Shown in pieces: positions 16,248 through 25,846 of a stretch of 64,000 nucleotides of DNA. Source of the stretch: Streptomyces sp. NBC_01116 (GTDB lineage Bacteria; Actinomycetota; Actinomycetes; Streptomycetales; Streptomycetaceae). Where the stretch lies: the NCBI RefSeq assembly GCF_041435495.1, contig NZ_CP108644.1:2976001-3040000 (forward strand), in the 5' to 3' direction. The notes under the pieces are model-generated. The model saw only the letters and a list, made by a program, of their open reading frames with translations, made no database searches and was not told the DNA's origin. A program made the position numbers and the translations under genes. Numbering within the stretch: the stretch's first letter is position 1; each line of letters opens with the position of its first letter.

Positions 16248-17744
16248 ATGGCGGCCTCCGACCCCCACCAGGCGGCCGACCCCGAAGCGGTCAAACGCCA
16301 CCCCACGCTCTTCCGGGCCATCAGGAAGCGGCGGAACCCGCGGCTGCGCCGGACGGACATCACGGTCACCGACGACGCCGCGGTCAAGCGCGCCGTGAAA
16401 GCCGCCTCCCTGGGTAACGCCATGGAGTGGTTCGACTTCGGGATCTACTCCTACCTGGCCGTGACGATCGGACACGTGTTCTTCCCGTCCGGGAACGAGA
16501 CCACGCAGCTCCTCTCCTCCTTCGCGACCTTCGCGGTGGCCTTCCTCGTACGGCCGCTCGGCGGCATGTTCTTCGGCCCGATGGGCGACAAGGTCGGCCG
16601 CAAGAAGGTCCTCGCACTGACGATGATCCTGATGGCGGTCGGCACGTTCGCGATCGGCCTGATCCCCTCGCACGACACGATCGGCGTCTGGGCCGCGGTC
16701 CTGCTGATCTTCTTCCGGATGCTCCAGGGCTTCTCGACGGGCGGTGAGTACGGCGGCGCCTCGACGTTCATCGCCGAGTACGCCCCCGACAAACGGCGCG
16801 GCTTCTTCGGCAGCTTCCTGGAGTTCGGCACCCTGGCCGGCTACGTGGGTGCGGCAGGCCTCGTGACGGCCCTGTACGCCCTGCTGAACGACGCGCAGAT
16901 GGAGACCTGGGGGTGGAGGATCCCGTTCCTCGTCGCGGGCCCGCTGGGCCTGGTCGGCCTCTACCTGCGACTGCGCCTGGACGAGACCCCGGCCTTCCAG
17001 AAGCTGGAGGGCGGCACGGCGCACGCGAGCGAGGCGGCGGACGGCGTCGAGTCCACGGCCAAGGGTGACCTCGCGAAGATCTTCCGGCAGTACTGGCCGA
17101 CGCTGATCCTCTGCATCTGCCTGGTCGGCGCGTACAACATCACCGACTACATGCTGCTGTCGTACATGCCGACGTACCTCTCCGACGAGCTCGGCTACAG
17201 CGAGACCCACGGGCTGCTGATCCTGCTGGCGGTGATGGTGTTCCTGATGACGATCATCAGCCAGGTCGGCAAGCTGTCCGACCGCTTCGGCCGCAAACCG
17301 CTGCTGATGGCGGGGATGCTGGGCTTCCTGTTCCTCTCCCTCCCCGCGTTCCTCCTCATCCGGGTGGACGGCATCCTCCCGATCACCATCGGCATGCTGA
17401 TGCTGGGCCTCTCCCTGGTCTGCATGCTCGGCACGATGTCGGCGGCCCTCCCGGCCCTGTTCCCGACGAACGTCCGCTACGGGTCCCTGTCGGTCGGCTA
17501 CAACCTCTCCGCGTCGATCTTCGGCGGCACGACCCCGCTGGTCATCACGGCCCTGATCAGCTGGACCGGCTCCAACCTGATGCCCGCGTACTACGCGATG
17601 GCGGCGGCCCTGGTCGGCCTGATCGCGGTCGCCTGCATGAAGGAGACCGCCCAGCAGCCGCTGATCGGCTCCCCGCCGTCGGTCGAGACGGACGAGGAGG
17701 CGGCGGAACTGGTCCAGTCACAGGCGCCGGACCCGAAGTTCTGA
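16248..17744 (+). CDS. proP: MHS-family MFS transporter, ProP-like proline/betaine:H+ symporter
   Basis: 498 residues with about 12 membrane segments. The sequence is rich in metabolite:H+ symporter signatures: NAMEWFDFGIYSYLA at the first helix, RPLGGMFFGPMGDKVGRKK in the 2-3 loop, and RMLQGFSTGGEYGGAS on helix 4, as in E. coli ProP and KgtP. A basic tail of about 50 residues precedes helix 1. The ProP C-terminal coiled coil is not obvious, so osmosensing is uncertain and alpha-ketoglutarate or other substrates remain possible. GGAAAGG lies upstream of the ATG. Confidence 0.85.
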   Translation: MAASDPHQAADPEAVKRHPTLFRAIRKRRNPRLRRTDITVTDDAAVKRAVKAASLGNAMEWFDFGIYSYLAVTIGHVFFPSGNETTQLLSSFATFAVAFLVRPLGGMFFGPMGDKVGRKKVLALTMILMAVGTFAIGLIPSHDTIGVWAAVLLIFFRMLQGFSTGGEYGGASTFIAEYAPDKRRGFFGSFLEFGTLAGYVGAAGLVTALYALLNDAQMETWGWRIPFLVAGPLGLVGLYLRLRLDETPAFQKLEGGTAHASEAADGVESTAKGDLAKIFRQYWPTLILCICLVGAYNITDYMLLSYMPTYLSDELGYSETHGLLILLAVMVFLMTIISQVGKLSDRFGRKPLLMAGMLGFLFLSLPAFLLIRVDGILPITIGMLMLGLSLVCMLGTMSAALPALFPTNVRYGSLSVGYNLSASIFGGTTPLVITALISWTGSNLMPAYYAMAAALVGLIAVACMKETAQQPLIGSPPSVETDEEAAELVQSQAPDPKF

Positions 17745-17879
17745 CCCGCTCCCTTCCGGCCCCCTCGGAGGAACGGCCCGTTCCGCGTCCTCACCGGAAT
17801 CCGGGCGTGACTGTCCGATAAACGGTTCGTTACTCCGTACGGGGCTGCGAACGCACGGCCGGGACGGAGGGGGCAGCTC

Positions 17880-18539
17880 ATGGGGAACAGCCCGTACACA
17901 CGGGAGCGGCTGGCGGAGGCGGCATCGTCGTCGCGCACGCTCTCGGAGGCGCTGACGAAGCTGGGGGTGGATCCGAAGAGTCCGACGCGGCGGTACGTTC
18001 GCGACCGTATGAGGAAGATGGGCATTCCCACCCAGCACTTCCAGCGCGAGGGCGCCCGGTGGACGAAGGAAGTACTCGAGCCCGTGGTCGCCGTGTCCAC
18101 GAGCGTCTACGAAGTGCTGCGTCGTATCGGCCTGGAGTCCGTGGGGGGCCACCACACCAACATCAGCAGACGCATCAAGGCATACGGCATTGATACGTCG
18201 CACTTCGCCCGGCCCTCACGGGCGGGGACGAAGCATCGCCGGCTCTCGCCCCAGGACCTGCTGGTGGACGACCGCTCACCGGACGCTCGCCGGATCCCCA
18301 GCTCTCGTCTCAAGCTCGCCATGGCCGAGCTCGGCGTGCCGGAACACTGCGCCCACTGCGGAACGGAACCGCTGTGGCGCGGTCGGCCGCTTCCGCTGGA
18401 GGTCGATCACATCAATGGGAGGTGGACGGACAACCGCCTGGACAACTTGCGGCTCCTCTGCCCCAACTGCCATTCGGCGACCGACAACTATCGCGGCCGG
18501 GGCAAGGGCAGCCGTGCCCGGCTCGGAGGAAACCGGTGA
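17880..18539 (+). CDS. HNH endonuclease with repeated N-terminal DNA-binding-like modules (copy 1)
   Basis: 219 residues. The C-terminal third is an HNH nuclease with paired zinc-type cysteines: CAHCGTEP, then the core LEVDHINGRWTDNRLDNL and LLCPNCHS. The N-terminal part has two related modules of about 50 residues, each with a helical 'S.TLSEALTKLG' or 'STSVYEVLRRIG' segment and ending GIPTQHF or GIDTSHF. This modular plan is seen in phage and homing-type HNH proteins. It overlaps the next gene by four bases (GTGA), so the two are coupled. It may be a selfish or defence nuclease. The target is unknown. Confidence 0.85.
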   Translation: MGNSPYTRERLAEAASSSRTLSEALTKLGVDPKSPTRRYVRDRMRKMGIPTQHFQREGARWTKEVLEPVVAVSTSVYEVLRRIGLESVGGHHTNISRRIKAYGIDTSHFARPSRAGTKHRRLSPQDLLVDDRSPDARRIPSSRLKLAMAELGVPEHCAHCGTEPLWRGRPLPLEVDHINGRWTDNRLDNLRLLCPNCHSATDNYRGRGKGSRARLGGNR

Positions 18540-19204
18540 GCCAGAGACAGCGGTACACCCGCGAGCGTCTGGCCGAGGCCGCAGAACGTTGCGCCAACAT
18601 GGACGAAGTCATCACGTTCCTGGGCACCCGCCCCTACGGACAACTGCGGCGCCATCTACGGAGACGGTTCACCCACTTCGGCATAGACGTATCCCACTTC
18701 GAGCACCACGGTTCGGGCGCTGCCGCCTCGTGCCCCTCCGGGGACAAGCTCCGCGAGGCCGTGGCGGTCTCACGCTCCGTCGCGGAGCTGCTCCGCAGAC
18801 TCGGGCGCCGCGACAACGAGTATCAACGGAACCTGTTACGGCGATGGATCACCGAAGAGGGCTTGTCGACCTCGCACTTCCTCGGTCAGGCCCACCAGCG
18901 CGGCCGCCCCGGACCGACCCCCGCCAAACGTCCCGACGAGACGCTGGTGAAGCGCACGGGCGGGCTTCGCACGAAGACCACGCTCCTGCGCCGGGCCCTG
19001 CGCGAGATCGGCATACCCGAGCAGTGCGACGAGTGCGGAACCGAGCCTGTCTGGCACGGGTCGCCCATCACGCTGGAGGTCGACCACATCAACGGTGACC
19101 GGAGTGACGACCGCGCCGAGAACCTTCGACTGCTGTGCCCGAACTGCCACGCCATCACCACCACCTGGTGCCGCGGCGGAGCACGCGGCCTCACCCATCG
19201 ATGA
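18536..19204 (+). CDS. HNH endonuclease with repeated N-terminal modules (copy 2, paralog)
   Basis: 222 residues from a GTG at 18536 with GGAGGAAA upstream. It is a tandem paralog of the preceding gene: the same YTRERLAEAA opening, two modules ending GIDVSHF and GLSTSHF, and an HNH domain CDECGTEP, LEVDHINGDRSDDRAENL, LLCPNCHA. Both zinc-binding pairs and the catalytic Asp-His are intact. Codon 101 is TTA (18836-18838), hinting at bldA dependence. The stop lies only 49 bases before tRNA-Leu. Tandem paralogs could act as a heterodimer; this is inference. Confidence 0.85.
   Translation: MSQRQRYTRERLAEAAERCANMDEVITFLGTRPYGQLRRHLRRRFTHFGIDVSHFEHHGSGAAASCPSGDKLREAVAVSRSVAELLRRLGRRDNEYQRNLLRRWITEEGLSTSHFLGQAHQRGRPGPTPAKRPDETLVKRTGGLRTKTTLLRRALREIGIPEQCDECGTEPVWHGSPITLEVDHINGDRSDDRAENLRLLCPNCHAITTTWCRGGARGLTHR
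18836..18838 (+). promoter_or_regulatory. TTA codon (Leu101) in HNH copy 2
   Basis: In frame with the GTG at 18536, codon 101 is TTA within NLLRRW. It is the only TTA I noticed in a rightward gene of this window. Confidence 0.75.
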
Positions 19205-19253
19205 AAGTCGCCCATCACCTCCGGGACTGGCCCGGTACGATGACATGCGTCTG

Positions 19254-19338
19254 GCGGCGGTGGTGCAACTGGCGACACAGCAGACTTAGGATCTGTGGCC
19301 CGTGAAACGGCTTGAGGGTTCGAATCCCTTCCGCCGCA
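19254..19338 (+). tRNA. tRNA-Leu (anticodon UAG)
   Basis: 85 nt without encoded CCA. The acceptor stem GCGGCGG/CCGCCGC is perfect, the anticodon stem GCAGA/TCTGT closes the loop CTTAGGA (anticodon TAG), a long class II variable arm follows, and the T arm AGGGTTCGAATCCCT is canonical. It reads CUA-type leucine codons. It lies just after the HNH pair and is followed by a strong terminator. Confidence 0.93.
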
Positions 19339-19343
19339 CCGAG

Positions 19344-19380
19344 AACGGCCTGCGAACCGAAGACTGGTTCGCAGGCCGTT
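19344..19380 (+). terminator. Terminator after tRNA-Leu
   Basis: A perfect 15-bp stem (AACGGCCTGCGAACC and its complement) with a 7-base loop, followed by a short T-rich stretch. It ends five bases before the rdgB stop codon on the opposite strand and probably works in both directions. Confidence 0.85.
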
Positions 19381-19384
19381 TCTG

Positions 19385-19987
19385 TCACCCCGCCAGCTCC
19401 CGCACCACCGGCACCAGCGCCCGGAACGCCTTCCCCCGGTGGCTGATCGCGTTCTTCTCCGCCGGGGTCAGCTCCGCGCACGTGCGGGTCTCGCCCTCCG
19501 GCTGGAGGATCGGGTCGTAGCCGAAGCCGCCCGTGCCGGACGGGGTGTGGCGCAGGGTGCCGTTCAGGCGGCCCTCGACCACGTGTTCCGTGCCGTCGGG
19601 GAGGGCCAGGGCGGCGGCGCAGGCGAAGTAGGCGCCGCGGTGTTCGTCGGCGATGTCGCCGAGCTGGGCCAGGAGCAGGTTCAGGTTGGCCACGTCGTCG
19701 CCGTGGGTACCGGACCAGCGGGCCGAGAAGATGCCGGGGGCGCCGCCCAGGACGTCCACGCAGAGGCCCGAGTCGTCGGCGACGGCGGGGAGGCCGGTGG
19801 CGCTCGCCAGGGCGTGGGCCTTGAGGAGCGCGTTCTCGGCGAAGGTGACGCCGGTTTCCTTGACGTCGGGGATGTCGGGGTACGCGTCCGCGCCGACGAG
19901 GTCGAGGTCGAGTCCCGCGTCGGCGAGGATGGCGTGGAGTTCGGTGATTTTCCCGGCGTTGCGGGTGGCGAGGATCAGGCGCTTCAT
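19385..19987 (-). CDS. rdgB: Non-canonical purine NTP pyrophosphatase (RdgB/HAM1 family)
   Basis: 200 residues. It hydrolyses dITP, ITP and XTP to monophosphates and so keeps deaminated purines out of DNA and RNA. Family motifs are complete: LATRNAGKITEL at the N-terminus, ENALLKA, the active-site VADDSGLCVDVLGGAPGIFSAR (as VADDSGL and APGIFSAR), GGFGYDPIL and ISHRGKAF. The ATG lies next to a GGGCGAT/ATCGCCC palindrome (19988-20002). Upstream on the same strand are a lipoprotein gene and rph; rph-rdgB linkage is common in bacteria. Confidence 0.95.
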   Translation of the reverse strand: MKRLILATRNAGKITELHAILADAGLDLDLVGADAYPDIPDVKETGVTFAENALLKAHALASATGLPAVADDSGLCVDVLGGAPGIFSARWSGTHGDDVANLNLLLAQLGDIADEHRGAYFACAAALALPDGTEHVVEGRLNGTLRHTPSGTGGFGYDPILQPEGETRTCAELTPAEKNAISHRGKAFRALVPVVRELAG

Positions 19988-20004
19988 GGGGCGATTATCG
20001 CCCT

Positions 20005-20045
20005 GGGCGGCCAGGGCGGGCCGTGGTGCCCCGCCCTGGCCGCCC
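20005..20045 (-). terminator. Hairpin between lipoprotein gene and rdgB
   Basis: A perfect 16-bp stem, GGGCGGCCAGGGCGGG with its complement, around a 9-base loop. It lies downstream of the lipoprotein gene and just upstream of rdgB, so it may terminate the first or modulate entry into the second. Confidence 0.6.
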
Positions 20046-20072
20046 GACCGCCGCCGATCGGGAGAGGGCGCC

Positions 20073-20462
20073 CTACGGGCTGCAGACCTTGCCGATCTCC
20101 GTCGCCGCGTCCGTCACCGGGGTGATGTCGGGGGTGGCGTCGCCGGCCTCGACGGACTTGCGGACATCCGAGACGCCCGCCTGGAGGTCGTCGACGGCCT
20201 TGGAGAGGTCGGCGTTGTCCGTGGTGTCGTCGAGCTTCTTCAGCTCGCGGTCGATCTCGTCCAGGGACTCGGAGGCCTGGGTGATGTCCTCGGAGGCGTT
20301 GGAGACGGCCTGCTGGAGCTTGCCGACGCTGGTGGCGATCGCGTCGGCGGTGCGGACGCAGTCGAGCGCCTTGTCGAGGCCGGCGCAGCCCGCGGCCGTG
20401 GTCAGCGTCAGCAGGGTGGCGGCGGTGGCGAGTGCGAGGCGTTGGTGGCGGCGCGATGCCAT
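20073..20462 (-). CDS. Small putative lipoprotein with coiled-coil character
   Basis: 129 residues. A twin-basic signal peptide (MASRRHQRLALATAATLLTLTTAAGC) ends in a lipobox with Cys26. The mature part is rich in Asp/Glu/Ser/Lys with heptad-like spacing (ASEDITQASESLDEIDREL) and two cysteines, one near each end (in DCVRT and KVCSP), which could form a disulfide. It is conserved between rph and rdgB in Streptomyces as far as I recall. Function is unknown; an anchored extracytoplasmic helical protein is all that can be said. Confidence 0.75.
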   Translation of the reverse strand: MASRRHQRLALATAATLLTLTTAAGCAGLDKALDCVRTADAIATSVGKLQQAVSNASEDITQASESLDEIDRELKKLDDTTDNADLSKAVDDLQAGVSDVRKSVEAGDATPDITPVTDAATEIGKVCSP

Positions 20463-20585
20463 GGTTCGGTCCCTCCCCGGGGATCGTTACGTGGACGGGC
20501 GCACGGTTCGACCCGTGCGCCCGTATCCGTAACGACGCTCTGTGGTGCGTATTTGGTTGCTTCTTTACCCGCGGAGGGCGGGTCG

Positions 20586-21323
20586 CTACGCGTCCTGGGT
20601 GCGGGCGAGTGCGTCGCGCTGGAGTGCGGCGAGGTCGACGCAGCCGGCGGTGGCGAGGTCGAGGAGCGCGCCGAGTTCCTCGCGGTCGAAGGGTGCGCCC
20701 TCGGCGGTGCCCTGGACCTCGACGAAGCGGCCGTCACCGGTGCAGACGACGTTCATGTCGGTCTCGGCGCGGACGTCCTCCTCGTAGCAGAGGTCGAGGA
20801 GCGGGGTGCCGTCGACGATGCCGACGCTGATGGCGGCGACGGTGTCGGTGAGCGGCTTGCGGCCGGCCTTGACGATCTTCTTGCCCTGGGCCCAGGCGAC
20901 GGCGTCGGCGAGGGCGACGTAGGCGCCGGTGATGGCGGCCGTACGGGTGCCGCCGTCGGCCTGGAGGACGTCGCAGTCCAGGACGATGGTGTTCTCGCCG
21001 AGGGCCTTGTAGTCGATGACGGCGCGCAGCGAACGGCCGATCAGGCGGCTGATCTCGTGGGTGCGGCCGCCGATCTTGCCGCGTACGGCTTCGCGGTCGC
21101 CGCGGGTGTTGGTGGAGCGGGGCAGCATGGAGTACTCGGCGGTGACCCAGCCTTCGCCGCTGCCCTTGCGCCAGCGCGGGACGCCTTCGGTGACGGAGGC
21201 GGTGCAGAAGACTTTGGTGTCGCCGAAGGAGATGAGGACTGAGCCCTCGGCGTGCTTGCTCCAGCCGCGTTCGATGGTGACGGGGCGGAGCTGTTCGGGG
21301 GTGCGGCCGTCGATGCGAGACAT
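20586..21323 (-). CDS. rph: Ribonuclease PH
   Basis: 245 residues, full length for RNase PH, the phosphate-dependent 3'-exonuclease that trims tRNA precursors. The start [20 protein letters not shown], the [16 protein letters not shown] strand and RSLRAV with the phosphate-site arginines are canonical, as is [24 protein letters not shown] (in pieces [18 protein letters not shown]). Soluble and probably hexameric. It lies between nagF and the lipoprotein/rdgB pair on the same strand. Confidence 0.96.
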   Translation of the reverse strand: MSRIDGRTPEQLRPVTIERGWSKHAEGSVLISFGDTKVFCTASVTEGVPRWRKGSGEGWVTAEYSMLPRSTNTRGDREAVRGKIGGRTHEISRLIGRSLRAVIDYKALGENTIVLDCDVLQADGGTRTAAITGAYVALADAVAWAQGKKIVKAGRKPLTDTVAAISVGIVDGTPLLDLCYEEDVRAETDMNVVCTGDGRFVEVQGTAEGAPFDREELGALLDLATAGCVDLAALQRDALARTQDA

Positions 21324-21435
21324 GGGCCCGACCTTATCCGGTGGCGGGGGTGGCTCCGTTCGGGTGTGTTGGCGGCCGCCGTGGACCCGCGGTGGTGACC
21401 TCCGTGGACCGCGCGCGGGGGTGTTCGGGACATGG

Positions 21436-21481
21436 CGCGGCCCCGCCCTCCGGTGGGGGACGGGGCCCGCGGTTCCGGCGT
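21436..21481 (-). terminator. Hairpin downstream of nagF
   Basis: An imperfect GC-rich stem (CGCGGCCCCG paired with CGGGGCCCGCG) lies 13 bases after the nagF stop codon on the minus strand, separating it from rph. Confidence 0.5.
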
Positions 21482-21493
21482 GGGGTCAGCCGG

Positions 21494-21727
21494 TCACATC
21501 ATGTCTTCGATGTCGGCGGCGATGGGGTCCGCGTCGGTGCCGATGACGACCTGGATCGCGGTGCCCATCTTGACGACGCCGTGGGCGCCGGCGGCCTTGA
21601 GGGCGGCTTCGTCGACCTTGCTGGGGTCGTGGACCTCGGTGCGGAGGCGGGTGATGCAGCCTTCGATCTCGTCGATGTTGTCGATACCGCCGAGCCCGGC
21701 GACGATCTTCTCAGCCTTGGTGGCCAT
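21494..21727 (-). CDS. nagF: PTS system N-acetylglucosamine-type EIIB component
   Basis: 77 residues, a stand-alone IIB domain. Cys24 in IEGCITRLR is the phosphorylation site that passes phosphate from EIIA (Crr) to the sugar bound by the EIIC proteins. The ATG at 21727 follows a GGGAGAAGGA-type ribosome-binding site. It is divergent from nagE1 and shares the DasR-like operator between them. This split arrangement (separate IIB and two IIC genes) is known for GlcNAc uptake in Streptomyces, where nagF and nagE2 are needed. The name rests on that synteny. Confidence 0.92.
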   Translation of the reverse strand: MATKAEKIVAGLGGIDNIDEIEGCITRLRTEVHDPSKVDEAALKAAGAHGVVKMGTAIQVVIGTDADPIAADIEDMM

Positions 21728-21889
21728 GTCCTTCTCCCTGGTTTCGCGCGCAGACGGCCGCCCGCTGCGGGTCCGTTTCGTCACGGTAACGCACGGTTGG
21801 CCCAACTTCACGAGCGGGTAACCGGATGATCCCGAAAGATGATGATCACCGGCGCCCTGCCTTCGGGACGGACCCCGGACCGTGACGCA

Positions 21890-21905
21890 ACTGGTCTACA
21901 CCAGT
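21890..21905. promoter_or_regulatory. DasR-responsive element (dre) between nagF and nagE1
   Basis: ACTGGTCTACACCAGT differs at two positions from the consensus ACTGGTCTAGACCACT for DasR, the GntR-type GlcNAc-sensing repressor. It lies 163 bases from the nagF start and 43 bases from the nagE1 start, placed to control both. Confidence 0.85.
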
Positions 21906-21947
21906 TTGCAACGACCGCCAAACGTGAAGTGTTCCGGGAGGACGCCC

Positions 21948-23207
21948 ATGAGTTCGAGCGCCGCTGCGGTACCGCAGCAGAAATGGTGGAACGGACCGGT
22001 CCAGGGCCTCCAGAAGGTCGGGCGGAGCCTTCAGCTCCCGGTGGCCGTCCTCCCCGCCGCCGGTCTGCTCGTCAGCCTCGGCAACCTCTTCAGCTCGTAT
22101 CTGGACGGAGCCTTCTGGGACAAGACCTCCAAGGTCCTGCTCAACGGCGGCGGCGCGATCCTCGACGGCGAGCTGGGCCTGCCCCTGCTGTTCTGCATCG
22201 GCGTCGCCATCGGCTTCGCGAAGAAGGCGGACGGCTCGACCGCCCTGGCGGCCGTCGTCGGCTTCCTGGTCTACCGGGGCGTACTGACCGCCTTCCCCAT
22301 CGACGGCACCGTGACGGAGGCCCTGCCCGACGGCGAGCCGCAGAACCCCGGCGTGCTCGGCGGCATCCTGATCGGGCTGCTGACCGCGGTCGTCTGGCAG
22401 CGCTACCACCGCACCAAGCTGGTCGACTGGCTCGGGTTCTTCAACGGGCGGCGGCTGGTGCCGATCCTGATGGCGTTCCTCTGCGTGATCCTCGGCGTGC
22501 TGTTCGGCCTGCTGTGGCAGCCGGTGGGCGACGGGCTGACCTGGTTCTCCAAGCAGCTGATCGACCTCGGCTCGTGGGGTGCGGCGATCTTCGGCTTCGC
22601 GAACAGGCTGCTGATCCCGATCGGCATGCACCAGTTCCTGAACACGTTCTTCTGGTTCCAGGCGGGCGAGTACACCGGAACGGACGGCCAGACCGTGCAG
22701 GGCGACATCTCCCGGTTCTTCGCCGGGGACCCGTCGGCGGGCCAGTTCACCTCGGGCTTCTTCCCGATCATGATGTTCGGCCTGCCGGCCGCCGCCCTGG
22801 CCATCACCCACTGCGCGCGGCCCGAGCGCCGCAAGGAGGTGGCGGGCCTGATGGTCTCGGTGGCGCTGACCTCGTTCGTGACGGGTGTGACCGAGCCGCT
22901 GGAGTTCTCGTTCATGTTCGTCGCGCCGCTGCTGTACGGCGTGCACGCGGTGCTCACCGGGGCGTCGATGGGCATCACCTGGCTGCTGGGGGTGCACGCG
23001 GGGTTCAGCTTCTCGGCCGGGTTGATCGACTACGTCGTCAACTGGCATCTGGATACGAAGCCCTGGCTGATCATCCCGATCGGCGCGGGCTTCGCGGTCG
23101 TCTACTACGTGGTCTTCCGGTTCGCGATCACCAAGTTCGACCTCAAGACACCGGGGCGCGAACCGGAGGAGATCGAGAGGGAGATCGAGAAGGACCTCAC
23201 CAAGTAG
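21948..23207 (+). CDS. nagE1: PTS system GlcNAc/glucose-family EIIC permease
   Basis: 419 residues from the ATG at 21948, with GGGAGGA upstream. It is the IIC membrane domain alone, without IIB or IIA fusion: about ten hydrophobic segments, the early LQLPVAVLPAAGLLVSLG, the IIC substrate-site segments GFANRLLIPIGMHQFLN and FFPIMMFGLPAAALAI, and the TSFVTGVTEPLEF signature. It transports and phosphorylates the amino sugar together with NagF. It is paralogous to the next gene. In S. coelicolor the equivalent first copy is reported dispensable for GlcNAc uptake, so its own substrate may differ. Confidence 0.92.
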   Translation: MSSSAAAVPQQKWWNGPVQGLQKVGRSLQLPVAVLPAAGLLVSLGNLFSSYLDGAFWDKTSKVLLNGGGAILDGELGLPLLFCIGVAIGFAKKADGSTALAAVVGFLVYRGVLTAFPIDGTVTEALPDGEPQNPGVLGGILIGLLTAVVWQRYHRTKLVDWLGFFNGRRLVPILMAFLCVILGVLFGLLWQPVGDGLTWFSKQLIDLGSWGAAIFGFANRLLIPIGMHQFLNTFFWFQAGEYTGTDGQTVQGDISRFFAGDPSAGQFTSGFFPIMMFGLPAAALAITHCARPERRKEVAGLMVSVALTSFVTGVTEPLEFSFMFVAPLLYGVHAVLTGASMGITWLLGVHAGFSFSAGLIDYVVNWHLDTKPWLIIPIGAGFAVVYYVVFRFAITKFDLKTPGREPEEIEREIEKDLTK

Positions 23208-23259
23208 CGCGACGCGGCAAGGATCCCGGGCCTTCGGACCCGGCCCGCACGGCACGTAC

Positions 23260-23292
23260 GAGGCCCTCGGACCACCCGGTCCGGGGGCCTTC
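23260..23292 (+). terminator. Terminator hairpin after nagE1
   Basis: A stem of about 14 bp (GAGGCCCTCGGACC with a near-complementary right arm) with a short loop lies about 50 bases after the nagE1 stop, before the second dre region. Confidence 0.6.
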
Positions 23293-23375
23293 GGCATGTC
23301 ACCGAAAGTGCCGGATCTGCTACTGCGAATAAGCAGGGAATTGCAGGTTCCTTATCTAACCCTCACCGTGCTAAA

Positions 23376-23408
23376 ACTGGTCTACACCACTGAGTGGTCC
23401 AGACCACG
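23376..23408. promoter_or_regulatory. Double DasR-responsive element upstream of nagE2
   Basis: Two dre-like 16-mers lie nearly back to back: ACTGGTCTACACCACT (23376-23391) and AGTGGTCCAGACCACG (23393-23408), separated by one base. The pair sits 80-112 bases before the nagE2 start and suggests tight, perhaps cooperative, DasR repression relieved by glucosamine-6-phosphate. Confidence 0.88.
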
Positions 23409-23487
23409 GCTGTCTGCCGGCGTCTGTCGAGTCGCCGCCTCCCCGCATCAACGACCTGGGCGGCACCGTGTCCCATGGAGGAAGTTG

Positions 23488-24753
<1,266 letters not shown>

Positions 24754-24778
24754 CCTCCGCCGCACGGAGCACGCACCA

Positions 24779-24831
24779 CGCCGAAGCCCCCGCCGCCCGA
24801 AGACGTCTTTCGGGGGGCGGGGGCTTCGGCG
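24779..24831. terminator. Strong bidirectional terminator between nagE2 and the MBL hydrolase gene
   Basis: A nearly perfect stem of about 26 bp (CGCCGAAGCCCCCGCC on the left and its complement on the right) with GACGTC at the loop, between convergent genes. Confidence 0.85.
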
Positions 24832-24857
24832 TACCCGTCACACCGGGCGCCCGGCTC

Positions 24858-25610
24858 TCAGATCTCGTACACCGCGCCCGGGGCCGCCAGTTCCACCGGG
24901 CCCGGGTAGACCGCACGGGCGTCGGCGGCGTTGCGGTCGGCGTCGGTCCACGGCGGGATGTGGGTGAGGACGAGCCGGCGCGCTCCGGCGCGGGCCGCCG
25001 CCTCGCCGGCCTCGCGGCCGTTGAGGTGCAGGTCCGGGATGTCCTCCTTGCCGTCGACGAACGACGCCTCGCAGAGGAACAGGTCCGCGTCCCGGGCCAG
25101 GTCCTCCAGGGCGTCGCAGGTCCCCGTGTCGCCGGAGTAGGCGAGGACGGAGCCGCCGTGCTCGATCCGGATGCCGAAGGTGTCGACGGGGTGGCAGAGC
25201 TTCTCCGTACGGACCGAGAAGGGGCCGATCCCGAAGGACTGGGACTTGAGGGTGTGGAAGTCGAAGACCTCGCTCATCGCCCGGTCGGACGGGGTGTCCC
25301 CGTGGGCGGCGGTCAGCCGCTGCTCGGTGCCCTCGGGCCCGTAGACCGGGAGGGGGACGGGGCGGGCGCCGTCGTGGCGGTAGTAGCGCACGACGAAGTA
25401 CGCGCACATGTCGATGCAGTGGTCGGCGTGCAGATGGCTGAGGAAGATCGCGTCGAGGTCGTAGAGACCGACGTGGCGCTGCAACTCGCCGAGGGCGCCG
25501 TTGCCCATGTCGAGGAGCAGCCGGAAGCCGTCGGCCTCTACGAGATAGCTCGAGCATGCCGAACCCGTGGAGGGGAACGAGCCGGAGCAGCCGACGACGG
25601 TGAGCTTCAT
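24858..25610 (-). CDS. MBL-fold metallohydrolase (RNase Z / phosphodiesterase-like)
   Basis: 250 residues. The metallo-beta-lactamase core begins MKLTVVGCSGS, contains the metal motif SHLHADH (His59, His61, Asp63, His64), a CHPVDTFGIRI strand, YSGDTG with a metal-bridging Asp, and a terminal LTHIPPWTD. It resembles RNase Z-like and cyclic-phosphodiesterase-like family members (COG1234), but the length and lack of the RNase Z exosite fit the shorter hydrolases. Soluble. Divergent from the PemK-like gene. Confidence 0.85.
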   Translation of the reverse strand: MKLTVVGCSGSFPSTGSACSSYLVEADGFRLLLDMGNGALGELQRHVGLYDLDAIFLSHLHADHCIDMCAYFVVRYYRHDGARPVPLPVYGPEGTEQRLTAAHGDTPSDRAMSEVFDFHTLKSQSFGIGPFSVRTEKLCHPVDTFGIRIEHGGSVLAYSGDTGTCDALEDLARDADLFLCEASFVDGKEDIPDLHLNGREAGEAAARAGARRLVLTHIPPWTDADRNAADARAVYPGPVELAAPGAVYEI

Positions 25611-25846
25611 GGAGCGTGAACCTCCGGTACGCGGGAACGGGGAGGGTTCGTGCGATTCCGCCGGAGCTTCGTACGGTGCCTGCGGAATGGGTTCTGCGGT
25701 TTGTCGAGCGTAAGGCGCGAAACTCCGCGTCGCTCCTCCGCTGCCCTCCGTTGTGGGGGAACTCACCTGCTCTGTCACCGGTTCGATGGAAGCGCGCCCA
25801 CCGGCCGCCCCGTCGTGCCCGTCCCGGCCGCCGGTACGGTCGGGGG

